A stretch of 5,734 nucleotides of DNA from Candidatus Iainarchaeum sp. (GTDB lineage Archaea > Iainarchaeota > Iainarchaeia > Iainarchaeales > GCA-2688035), in the NCBI GenBank assembly GCA_017609945.1, contig JAFCCZ010000059.1:1-5734 (forward strand). The letters are read 5' to 3'. Position 1 is the stretch's first letter. Each line of letters begins with the position of its first letter. Position numbers and translations under genes: made by a program. This document shows positions 1 to 5,734 of this stretch, one piece after another. Under the pieces are notes generated by a model. That model was not told the origin of the DNA, did not search any database, and saw only the letters and a program-made list of their open reading frames with translations.

Positions 1-1
1 A

Positions 2-385
2 ACAAGGAAGAGTGTGCAGGGGGTCGCAACCTTTATTCAGGATGCCGCAGTTTCCGCCTGGAAAGATTTTGAGCACACTGAAAAAATGCGAAGCATTTAC
101 AAAGAAAGGCTTGAAGTGCTGCTCCCTGCGTTGCAGGGCATTGGCTGCAAACCGGTTAAGCCAGAGGGCACATTTTTTATGTGGGTGCAAGTTCCCGACT
201 CCTTTACCCCCCTTTCCTTCTCAGAAAAGCTTTTGCTTGAGTTTGGCATAAACTGCGTTCCGGGAAACCTGATAAGCAAGGAATTCAACGGAGTGAATCC
301 AGGGGAAAAATTCGTGCGCTTTGCATTGGTTGCACCGGCTGAAAAAATAAGGGAAGCCGCTAAGAGGTTGAAAGAATGGAAGTAA
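2..385 (+). CDS. PLP-dependent class I/II aminotransferase, C-terminal part (5' truncated; probable DAP-pathway aminotransferase)
   Basis: This is the last ~127 residues of a fold-type I aminotransferase. The reading frame is open from base 2, so the true start and the PLP-lysine domain lie outside the window; the GTG at 14 is internal. Visible C-terminal-domain features are the helix entry QGVATFIQDAAVSAW, the strand PEGTFFMWVQVP, the turn PGNLIS, and FVRFALV, whose Arg matches the conserved residue that binds the substrate carboxylate in this family. The protein ends in a helix with EAAKRLKEW. The stop overlaps the dapF start by 10 nt, so the two are translationally linked. Because dapF and lysA follow, I infer that it makes LL-DAP or its N-succinyl/acetyl precursor (DapL- or DapC-like). 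The fragment alone does not separate these from an aspartate or aromatic aminotransferase. The family call is firm; the substrate is not. Confidence 0.85.
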   Translation, partial: TRKSVQGVATFIQDAAVSAWKDFEHTEKMRSIYKERLEVLLPALQGIGCKPVKPEGTFFMWVQVPDSFTPLSFSEKLLLEFGINCVPGNLISKEFNGVNPGEKFVRFALVAPAEKIREAAKRLKEWK

Positions 386-1194
386 AGTTTTCAAAAATTC
401 ACGGCCTTGGAAACGATTTTGTGGTTGTCAATGAACTCGAAGGCGAGCTGGTTAATGATAAGGCGGGCTTTGCCAAAAAGTTCTGCAACAGGAATTTGGG
501 CATTGGAGGCGACGGCATACTTTTCCTTTGCAAGGAAGAGGCTGCTGACTTTAGGATGCGCATTTTCAATTCAGACGGAAGCGAGGCCGAAAACTGCGTT
601 AACGGATTAAGGTGTGTTGCACTGCAGAAATACCTCCTTGACGGCTCCAAAAGGAACGATTACAAGATTGAAACTCTTGCAGGGCCGGCTAACGCAAAAA
701 TTCTCTCATTTGAAAACAACAGGGCAGTTGTTGAAATAGAGTTTCTTGGAAAGAAAGAATTCAAGGGAAAGAGTTCAGTTGAGGTGGGCGAAAAAAAGTT
801 TGAATACCTTTTTGTGAACGTGGGAAATCCGCACGCGGTAATTTTTATGGAAGAGCCAATTAAAGATTTTCCTGTTGAAGAGATCGGGCACAGGATTGAG
901 TTCCACGAAAAGTTTTCGCCATCGCGAACCAACACAGAGTTTGTAAACACTGTTTCAAAGCAAGAGGTAAACATGCGGGTGCACGAAAGGGGTGCGTGTG
1001 AAACAATGGCTTGTGGGTCGGGAAGCATTGCAATAGTGATTGCTGGTGTTGAACAAGGATTTCTTGCAAAGGGAGAGTGGGTTAAGGTGAATCAGCCGGG
1101 GGGAACAATTGAAATTAACTTTGACGGAGAAAATGTTATGCTGAAAGCAGATGCGGAAAAGGTTTTTGAAGGAAAGCTTGAGTGGGGTGAGTGA
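376..1194 (+). CDS. dapF: Diaminopimelate epimerase
   Basis: This is a complete 272-aa DapF, a normal length for the family. It is a cytosolic, cofactor-independent racemase that converts LL-DAP to meso-DAP using two cysteines. Visible motifs are HGLGNDF (9-15), GIGGDGI (42-48), NSDGSEAENC with first catalytic Cys74, VGNPHA (149-154), TNTEFV (185-190), ERG (204-206), ACGSG with second catalytic Cys213, and QPGGTIEI near the end. Two near-invariant glycines are replaced: the usual CGNG reads CVNG (Val75), and the usual ERGxGET reads ERGACET (Cys208). Both catalytic cysteines remain, so I expect an active enzyme. The ATG at 376 has GAGGT at 364-368, 7 nt upstream, and begins before the aminotransferase stop. 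lysA follows almost directly. Confidence 0.97.
   Translation: MEVKFSKIHGLGNDFVVVNELEGELVNDKAGFAKKFCNRNLGIGGDGILFLCKEEAADFRMRIFNSDGSEAENCVNGLRCVALQKYLLDGSKRNDYKIETLAGPANAKILSFENNRAVVEIEFLGKKEFKGKSSVEVGEKKFEYLFVNVGNPHAVIFMEEPIKDFPVEEIGHRIEFHEKFSPSRTNTEFVNTVSKQEVNMRVHERGACETMACGSGSIAIVIAGVEQGFLAKGEWVKVNQPGGTIEINFDGENVMLKADAEKVFEGKLEWGE
1186..1190 (+). promoter_or_regulatory. Ribosome binding site deciding the lysA start
   Basis: GGTGA, part of a longer G run GGGGTGA at 1184-1190 inside the last dapF codons, ends 5 nt before a GTG at 1196. This supports 1196 over two other in-frame starts: ATG at 1151, which would overlap dapF by 44 nt and add 15 residues unlike the family, and GTG at 1187, which lies within the site itself. 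Confidence 0.5.
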
Positions 1195-1195
1195 A

Positions 1196-2476
1196 GTGTG
1201 GTGGGAAATTCCAGGGCACTTGGATGTAAGGAACAACAGGCTCTACATAGCCAACACTGACGCAGAAAAGCTTGCGCAAGAACACGGAACTCCGCTCTAC
1301 GTTTACAACGGAGACAGGATAGTTGAAAATTTTTCCCGCATTAAGGAAGCGTTTGCCGCTTCCGGCGCAAAGCCAAGAATTCATTTTGCGATGAAGGCAA
1401 ACTCCCACCTTGCTGTTTTGCAGCTTCTCTTGAAGCAGGGTGCCTGGATTGACGCGGTTTCTGTTGACGAGGTAAAAATTGCTTTGAAGGCAGGCTTTCC
1501 AAGGGAAAGAATTTTGTTTACCGGAACAAGCGTGAGCAACAGCGAGCTTAAACAGTTGGCAGAGTTGAGTGTTAAAATAAACATTGACAGCTTTTCGCAG
1601 ATGGAGCGAATGAAGCAATTGAGTTTCAAAGGAGAGGCCAGCATCAGGTGGAACCCTGGTGAGGGGGCAGGGCACCACGAGCACACGATAACTGCTGGAA
1701 AATTCATAAAGTTCGGGATTCCTGAACATAGGATTGAAGAGGCCTTCCGCAAGGCAAAGGCCTTTGGGTTCAAGGTGGGGGGATTGCACCAGCACATTGG
1801 TTCCGGCTGGCTTGGGAAGGACGTTGAGGTTTTCCTTGAAACAGTTGACAAAACAATTGCCGTTGCAGAGAAAGCCCAGGAGATTCTCGGGAAAAAGTTT
1901 GAGTTCATAGACTTTGGAGGGGGCCCAGGAATTCCCTACTCCAAAGACCAGAAACAGTTCCCGCTTGAAAAGTATGCAAAAGGCATTGTTGGAAAGATGG
2001 AACAGCACGGAATGAGGGCGGAAATTGCGATAGAACCAGGCAGGTATATTGTAGGGGATGCGGGAGTATTCCTTACCGAAGTTAACACGGTTGAGGAAAA
2101 AAATATTCCAGTTATTGGAACAAACTCTGGTTTCAACCACCTGGTAAGGCCTGCGTTTTATGGCTCGCACCACGAAATAATTGTCTGCGGGAACGTTGGT
2201 GGAAGGGAAAAGGGAGAGTTTATGGTTGCAGGAAATTTGTGTGAAACAAGCGATGTTTTTAATGAAACCAAGCAGGAGTTAAGGGAGCTACCCATCCCAA
2301 AAGAAGGCGATATTCTTGCAATACTCAACGCTGGCGCTTACGGTTATGTGATGGCAAGCAACTACAACTCGCGGCCAAAGCCAGCCTGCGTTATGCTGCT
2401 TAACGGTAAAGCGCATTTGGTTTCAAAAAGAGAAACGCTGGAAGATCTTGTTCGCTTGGAATCAGAAGTAGGTTAA
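1196..2476 (+). CDS. lysA: Diaminopimelate decarboxylase
   Basis: LysA is a PLP enzyme of the alanine-racemase-like fold (type III) that decarboxylates meso-DAP to L-lysine, the last step of the pathway. With the GTG start at 1196 it has 426 residues, normal for the family. Visible motifs are the PLP lysine in FAMKAN (Lys67), HQHIGS (198-203), the phosphate-binding loop GGGPG (241-245), EPGR (280-283), FNHLVRP (313-319), CET (349-351) followed by D353, with Cys349 supplied across the dimer, and NAGAYGYVMASNYNSRP (378-394). The Cys-Glu pair and the neighbouring dapF favour DAP over ornithine, arginine or carboxynorspermidine as substrate. The motif usually read as S-G/P-G-E is SVDE here (89-92). 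An ATG at 1151 would extend the protein by 15 residues, but the start at 1196 has the better ribosome site and alignment (WWEIPGHLDVRNNRLYI). The stop is 2 nt from the end of the convergent hom gene. Confidence 0.95.
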   Translation: MWWEIPGHLDVRNNRLYIANTDAEKLAQEHGTPLYVYNGDRIVENFSRIKEAFAASGAKPRIHFAMKANSHLAVLQLLLKQGAWIDAVSVDEVKIALKAGFPRERILFTGTSVSNSELKQLAELSVKINIDSFSQMERMKQLSFKGEASIRWNPGEGAGHHEHTITAGKFIKFGIPEHRIEEAFRKAKAFGFKVGGLHQHIGSGWLGKDVEVFLETVDKTIAVAEKAQEILGKKFEFIDFGGGPGIPYSKDQKQFPLEKYAKGIVGKMEQHGMRAEIAIEPGRYIVGDAGVFLTEVNTVEEKNIPVIGTNSGFNHLVRPAFYGSHHEIIVCGNVGGREKGEFMVAGNLCETSDVFNETKQELRELPIPKEGDILAILNAGAYGYVMASNYNSRPKPACVMLLNGKAHLVSKRETLEDLVRLESEVG

Positions 2477-2478
2477 TA

Positions 2479-3777
2479 TTAAAGGTCAGCAATCCTAATG
2501 AGCTTTACTTTTCCGTTTATTGAATCCAGGGCCTCTATTTTCTCAATTGCTTTTTTTACCGCACTCTCCTTTGCACGATGAGTTGTTATTACAACTGGAA
2601 CAGTTTTAGTTTCAGGGTCCTCTGTTTGAATTACTGAGGAAATGCTTATTCCAAAGCCGCCAAGCGCTTCACTAAATTTTGCCAATACTCCCGGCTTATC
2701 TTGCGCTTCAATACGAAGATAATACCGTGATTCAATCTCGTCAATGCTTAAAGTTTTAATTTTTTTACCGCCTTCAAAGCCGATAAGGCGAACGTTCTGT
2801 TTCAATTCATTCGAGATATCCTGGGCAACGTTTATAAGGTCAGCAACCACTGCAGAAGCAGTTGGCATCATCCCAGCCCCCTTCCCGGAAAACAAAAGGT
2901 CCCCCACAATGTCCCCCCTGAGAAAGACCGCGTTGACCTCGTTCTCAACCTTGCTTAGCATGTGTTCTTTTGGAACCATTGTTGGATGCACTCTTAGAGA
3001 AAGTTGCTCTTTTTCAAATTTTGCGATTGCAAGAAGCTTTATACAATACCCCAATTCGTTAGCGTATTGAATGTCTTTTTGGGAAATGTCTTCAATTCCC
3101 TCTACAAAGACATCTTTTTCATTGAAGAAACACCGGTTGGCCAATGATGCAAGAATCACAAGCTTGTGCATTGAGTCAGACCCATTGATGTCAAGTGCAG
3201 GGTCTGCTTCCGCAAATCCTTTCTCTTGCGCTTCCTTTAACGCGGTTTCAAAGCTCTTTCCCTCTTTTGTCATCTTTGTAAGAATGTAATTGCAGGTACC
3301 GTTTAGAATACCATAAATGGACTCAATCCTGTTCGCGCTCAGGCTTAGTCCCATTGGCAGTAATAACGGAATGCCCCCGCCAACCGCTGCTTCAAAGTAA
3401 ACATCGACATTGTTTTTTCTTGCCGCTTCAAGTATTTCAAGGCCGTGCTTTGCAATAAGCGCTTTGTTTGCGGTAACAACAAACTTGCCGTTCTCAACCG
3501 CTTTTAGGACAAACTCTTTTGCCGGGCTATAGCCGCCAATCAATTCAATTACAACATCTATTTCTGGGTCGTCAAGTATATCGTTCACGTTTGCTGTGAG
3601 CATTTCCTTTGGCACGTTTACCGGCCTTTCTCTTTCAAGATCAATATCGGCGATTTTTTTCAAATTTAGGTCAAGGCCTGTCTGTTCTTTTATACTTGCC
3701 TGGTTTTTCTGCAGAGTTTTAACTACCCCGCAGCCTACGGTACCAAGTCCTATTAAACCGATGTTAATTGAAGGCAT
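2479..3777 (-). CDS. hom: Homoserine dehydrogenase with C-terminal ACT domain
   Basis: This is a complete 432-aa homoserine dehydrogenase, which reduces aspartate semialdehyde to homoserine for threonine and methionine. An N-terminal Rossmann fold carries GLGTVG (10-15) and TANKALI with Lys105. The catalytic domain has EAAVGGGIP (129-137), GILNGTCNYI (156-165), GFAEADP with Glu190, and DINGSDSMHK, where Asp201 and Lys205 match the family's catalytic Asp and Lys. It also has GKGAGMMPTASAVVADL (298-314). A C-terminal ACT domain (about 352-430, starting YYLRIEAQDKPGVLAKF) suggests feedback by an amino acid, typically threonine; that is family knowledge, not visible here. The ATG at 3777 lies 6 nt after the stop of the upstream coiled-coil gene, with a weak GTGA overlapping that stop. 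No separate promoter is visible, so it is probably transcribed with that gene. Together with the facing lysine operon it forms an aspartate-family branch-point locus. Confidence 0.97.
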   Translation of the reverse strand: MPSINIGLIGLGTVGCGVVKTLQKNQASIKEQTGLDLNLKKIADIDLERERPVNVPKEMLTANVNDILDDPEIDVVIELIGGYSPAKEFVLKAVENGKFVVTANKALIAKHGLEILEAARKNNVDVYFEAAVGGGIPLLLPMGLSLSANRIESIYGILNGTCNYILTKMTKEGKSFETALKEAQEKGFAEADPALDINGSDSMHKLVILASLANRCFFNEKDVFVEGIEDISQKDIQYANELGYCIKLLAIAKFEKEQLSLRVHPTMVPKEHMLSKVENEVNAVFLRGDIVGDLLFSGKGAGMMPTASAVVADLINVAQDISNELKQNVRLIGFEGGKKIKTLSIDEIESRYYLRIEAQDKPGVLAKFSEALGGFGISISSVIQTEDPETKTVPVVITTHRAKESAVKKAIEKIEALDSINGKVKLIRIADL

Positions 3778-3783
3778 CCAATT

Positions 3784-4908
3784 TCACTTTTTCTTTCTTC
3801 TATTAACATTCTTTTTCTTGAAATGCCTTTTAACTGTTTCGTGCCTTTCTTTCACTTTCAGAAGAAGCGTAAGCTTTTTAATTTTCTCCTCAAGCTCTCT
3901 CTCCTTGGCTGCCTTGTCTTCAGCAATTTTCTTGAACGAGCCAAGGAGCTCCTTTGTTTCCTTTAATTCCTTTTTGAGGGAATCAAGCTCTTTACTGAAC
4001 TTTTCCTCAACCTCTTTCTTCGCACTCAACTTGTTTTCCTGCAGGGAAAGGACCTCGCTGGTGTAAGAGTTTCTCAGTTGCAGGGTTTCGTGCTCTACAT
4101 CCAGTACAATCTTTTTGGCGTAATCCCTTTCCTTCTTCAGCATTGTGATCAGCTCAAGGCTCTTTTCAATGTAATCGTTGAATATTTCCTGCACGGTGTC
4201 AAGCCTTTCCTTCAGCTCAGCGTAACTGTTTTCAATGTACTCAACCTGTTTCCTGTGAAGTGAGATTTCCCTACGCAGCTCGTTTGCCATGGCACTCATT
4301 CGCATTCCAAGGTTGGATAAATCCTGTTCCAGGTCAACAGAGGTTTGCTCCTGCACATAGCCCAAATAGCTTTGCTTTCTAATGTTTTCATATTTTCCGC
4401 GCAATTCCCCGATTTCGTTTTCTTTTGCCTGCAGAAGGTCAAGCATTTGCTTTGCAGTGCTCTTTCCCTCAAGAGGAACAGAGCTTTGCCTTAGCACGAA
4501 AACGTTCAAGCGTTCGGCCATATACCTTGCCCTCAAAAGAAGCGTCTGAACTCTCTGGGACAGGTCCTCGTAAAGCTCTGAGTTTTCCTCCTTCTCAAAG
4601 ACGTTTGACTCCTTTACTGTGCTTTTCTTGGATTTCTCAAGCGAAAGGTTGTTTTCAAGAACTTTTAGGGTGGTCTCAAACTCGGCCAAAAGTTCGCTAA
4701 AATCAGGGGCCCCAACCTTGGCGCCTTTTGCCAGCTCTTTCTTAACCCTTTTGAAGCGCTCCTCAAGGCCCTCAATTTTGCCAATTGCCCTTACAAGGGA
4801 CGCAACAAAAACAGTTTTGTTTGCGTTCCCCCATTCCTCGGCAGAAACGCCTGAGTGAAGGGCATTTATTGCCTCAACAATTTTTGCAATTTCAATCCTT
4901 AGGTCCAC
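3784..4908 (-). CDS. Unrecognised coiled-coil protein with basic C-terminal tail
   Basis: I do not recognise this family. With a GTG start at 4908 it has 374 residues. Residues ~1-110 form a helical region with one Pro (68) and a charged linker rich in Lys, Glu and Ser (~90-110). A second helical region (~111-140) leads to the second and last Pro (145). The remaining 229 residues have no Pro and are rich in Leu, Glu and Lys with heptad-like spacing, as in a long coiled coil, densest from ~210 to 355. The last 14 residues include nine Lys/Arg plus a His, suggesting a nucleic acid or acidic-surface contact (inference). There is no Cys, signal peptide or membrane segment. An in-frame TGA at 4923-4921 limits the start; GTG 4917 and TTG 4911 are alternatives. 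It could be a structural, SMC-like or tethering protein, but no ATPase motif is present. It is likely the first gene of a unit with hom. Confidence 0.85.
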   Translation of the reverse strand: MDLRIEIAKIVEAINALHSGVSAEEWGNANKTVFVASLVRAIGKIEGLEERFKRVKKELAKGAKVGAPDFSELLAEFETTLKVLENNLSLEKSKKSTVKESNVFEKEENSELYEDLSQRVQTLLLRARYMAERLNVFVLRQSSVPLEGKSTAKQMLDLLQAKENEIGELRGKYENIRKQSYLGYVQEQTSVDLEQDLSNLGMRMSAMANELRREISLHRKQVEYIENSYAELKERLDTVQEIFNDYIEKSLELITMLKKERDYAKKIVLDVEHETLQLRNSYTSEVLSLQENKLSAKKEVEEKFSKELDSLKKELKETKELLGSFKKIAEDKAAKERELEEKIKKLTLLLKVKERHETVKRHFKKKNVNRRKKK

Positions 4909-4916
4909 CAAAAGCA

Positions 4917-4922
4917 CTCCTC
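4917..4922 (-). promoter_or_regulatory. Ribosome binding site of the coiled-coil gene
   Basis: On the minus strand the bases read GAGGAG, the strongest Shine-Dalgarno-like site in the region. It lies 8 nt before GTG 4908 and 5 nt before TTG 4911, but overlaps GTG 4917. It therefore argues for a start at 4908 (or 4911) rather than the longest frame. Confidence 0.55.
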
Positions 4923-4950
4923 ATATTTTCTATTAATTAACGCCAACCTT

Positions 4951-4961
4951 ATTTATATTTC
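4951..4961 (-). promoter_or_regulatory. Putative TATA box for the coiled-coil/hom transcription unit
   Basis: The minus strand reads GAAATATAAAT, close to the archaeal TATA-box pattern, preceded by a purine-rich GAAG that could act as a BRE. A start of transcription about 25 nt downstream would fall near 4925-4930. That leaves a short leader containing the GAGGAG ribosome site and then GTG 4908. The spacing fits well, but AT-rich DNA makes chance matches common. Confidence 0.45.
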
Positions 4962-4975
4962 TTCGCAGGCCTACT

Positions 4976-4988
4976 AAAAGCTTTTTAT
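4976..4988 (+). promoter_or_regulatory. Putative BRE/TATA element for the MBL gene, overlapping a 10-bp palindrome
   Basis: AAAAGCTTTTTAT lies 26-38 nt before the ATG at 5014. Its T-rich half sits where a TATA box would be if transcription starts at or next to the ATG. No Shine-Dalgarno-like site precedes 5014 (the sequence there is ATTCTTTACAGC), which fits a leaderless transcript. AAAAGCTTTT at 4976-4985 is a perfect palindrome and could also be an operator. An alternative plus-strand TATA is TTTATAT around 4952-4958, but it would leave a ~30-nt leader with no ribosome site. Confidence 0.35.
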
Positions 4989-5013
4989 TGCCAAAGCGTT
5001 TATTCTTTACAGC

Positions 5014-5734
5014 ATGATTAAGTTTGACAAGGGAATCCAGGTTGGAGACCGGCTTCTCATTGACCCGCACACAAAGCGGGCTGTAGAAAACGTTTTGATA
5101 AGCCACGCCCACTCTGACCACGTTAAAATCAACCGCGAGAGCAAATACTTCTTTTCAAAGGAAACCAAGGCAATTATTGAGTCAAGGTATCAGAGGGTAA
5201 AGAAATCCAAGACCCTGAAGTTTGGAAAGAAAGTCAGCATTGGCAACGTTGACCTAACCCTCGAGAACAGCGGCCACATTCTCGGAAGCGCCTCCGTTCT
5301 AATAGAGTCTGACAAAAGAATTGGAATAACCTCTGATTTCAAAACCCAGAATTCCCTGATCCAAACAGGGGCCTCTCCCTTGAATTGCGACGCACTGGTT
5401 ATTGAAAGCACTTTTGGAATTTCCACATTCAACTTTCCGGAGCGTGAGTCCCTCTACAACGAAATTGGTTTCTGGGTGAAGGAAAAATCCAAAAAAGGTT
5501 TCGTGGTTTTGGCAGGCTATTCTCTGGGAAAGGCCCAAGAGCTTACCGCTATCTGCAACGAGTACGCAGGCATTGTTCCCTTAGTGCACGAAAGCATTTT
5601 TGACAACAACGAGGTTTACCGCAAGAGCGGAGTAAAGCTTGGCAGCTACCTCAAGCTAAACCACAACCTCAGGGACAGTCCTGTTCTAATCGCACCGCCC
5701 ACTCTTGTAAACCACAACCTCCAGCAGGTTCTTG
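5014..5734 (+). CDS. MBL-fold (SNM1/Ysh1-like, beta-CASP-type) exonuclease, 3' truncated
   Basis: The first 240 residues are present; the frame is still open at the window end. It belongs to the metallo-beta-lactamase nucleases grouped with mRNA 3'-end-processing-factor-like and SNM1-like exonucleases (COG1236 type). Visible metal-site motifs are HAHSDH (31-36), SGHILGS with His88, and TSDF with Asp108. Then come CDALVIESTFG (125-135), whose Glu131 matches the beta-CASP motif A acid, and AGYSLGKAQEL (167-177), the YxLGKAQ element typical of the short exonucleases found near DNA ligases in bacteria, followed by VHES (191-194). It likely cuts DNA or RNA in the cytoplasm using two zinc ions; the substrate cannot be told from sequence. 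Short family members run to ~330-350 residues, so roughly 90-110 are missing. The gene is divergent from the coiled-coil gene and probably leaderless. Confidence 0.9.
   Translation, partial: MIKFDKGIQVGDRLLIDPHTKRAVENVLISHAHSDHVKINRESKYFFSKETKAIIESRYQRVKKSKTLKFGKKVSIGNVDLTLENSGHILGSASVLIESDKRIGITSDFKTQNSLIQTGASPLNCDALVIESTFGISTFNFPERESLYNEIGFWVKEKSKKGFVVLAGYSLGKAQELTAICNEYAGIVPLVHESIFDNNEVYRKSGVKLGSYLKLNHNLRDSPVLIAPPTLVNHNLQQVL

Noticed and set aside
12..251. Plus-strand frame overlapping the aminotransferase fragment
   Set aside because: The frame starting at base 2 carries clear aminotransferase motifs through 385; this one has no motif and is Cys/Ser/Pro-rich.
1381..1908. A second minus-strand frame (175 codons) inside lysA
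   Set aside because: It is antisense to conserved LysA motifs, has a low-complexity Ser/Cys/Phe-rich translation and no context of its own.
1136..2173. A long open frame (345 codons) on the minus strand opposite lysA
   Set aside because: It lies wholly antisense to well-supported dapF/lysA coding sequence, its translation has no recognisable motif and a composition unlike a real protein (many Asn, Phe, Cys and Pro), and it has no ribosome site. It is a codon-bias shadow.
2504..2519. T-rich run as an annotated terminator for the lysine operon
   Set aside because: It lies within the hom C-terminal codons (reverse complement of Lys/Ile-rich codons), so its composition is explained by coding. 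It is kept only as a hypothesis in the findings.
3596..4066. A plus-strand frame (156 codons) spanning the hom/coiled-coil junction, with a very hydrophobic Phe/Leu/Ser-rich translation resembling membrane segments
   Set aside because: Lys/Glu-rich coiled-coil codons read in reverse give Phe/Leu/Ser runs, so the apparent membrane segments are an artefact of the antisense strand.
4918..5013. Possible tRNA or small RNA in the divergent gap
   Set aside because: There is no cloverleaf-compatible arms or T-loop consensus, and the content is AT-rich and better explained by promoter elements.
5190..5538. Minus-strand frames opposite the MBL gene
   Set aside because: They are antisense to the metal-binding and ESTFG motifs of a firm MBL-fold protein and have no features of their own.

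Overview
This window looks like a compact archaeal genome. The evidence is short intergenic gaps, GTG starts, purine-rich Shine-Dalgarno-like sites, TATA-like AT boxes in the only sizeable gene-free stretch, and a stand-alone SNM1-like metallo-beta-lactamase (MBL) exonuclease. A DPANN lineage that keeps diaminopimelate (DAP) lysine synthesis, for example a Diapherotrites-like one, would fit. That placement is inference from gene content and style, and nothing here proves the taxon. TGA is used as a stop, so the genetic code looks standard.

Layout: positions 2-2476 (+) hold a tight operon of three genes. They are the C-terminal end of a PLP aminotransferase (5' end outside the window), dapF (overlapping it by 10 nt) and lysA (1 nt after dapF with the start preferred here). 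If the aminotransferase acts on DAP precursors, the three genes lie in pathway order: amination to LL-DAP, epimerisation to meso-DAP, decarboxylation to L-lysine. Facing it, only 2 nt from the lysA stop, is hom (2479-3777, -), an ACT-domain homoserine dehydrogenase that draws from the same aspartate-semialdehyde pool for threonine and methionine. Upstream of hom on the same strand, 6 nt away, is an unrecognised coiled-coil protein with a strongly basic tail (3784-4908, -). The two minus-strand genes are probably co-transcribed.

Positions 4909-5013 are a short divergent promoter region with TATA-like elements for both directions and a perfect 10-bp palindrome. From 5014 (+) runs an MBL/beta-CASP-type nuclease of the SNM1/Ysh1-like exonuclease group, cut off by the window end. 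It has an intact HxHxDH metal site.

There are no tRNA or rRNA genes, CRISPR arrays or insertion sequences, and no gene-free stretch over 300 bases. Most of the window is ordinary aspartate-family metabolism. The items most worth a second look are the coiled-coil protein tied to hom, altered residues beside both catalytic cysteines of DapF, and the nearly abutting convergent ends of lysA and hom.
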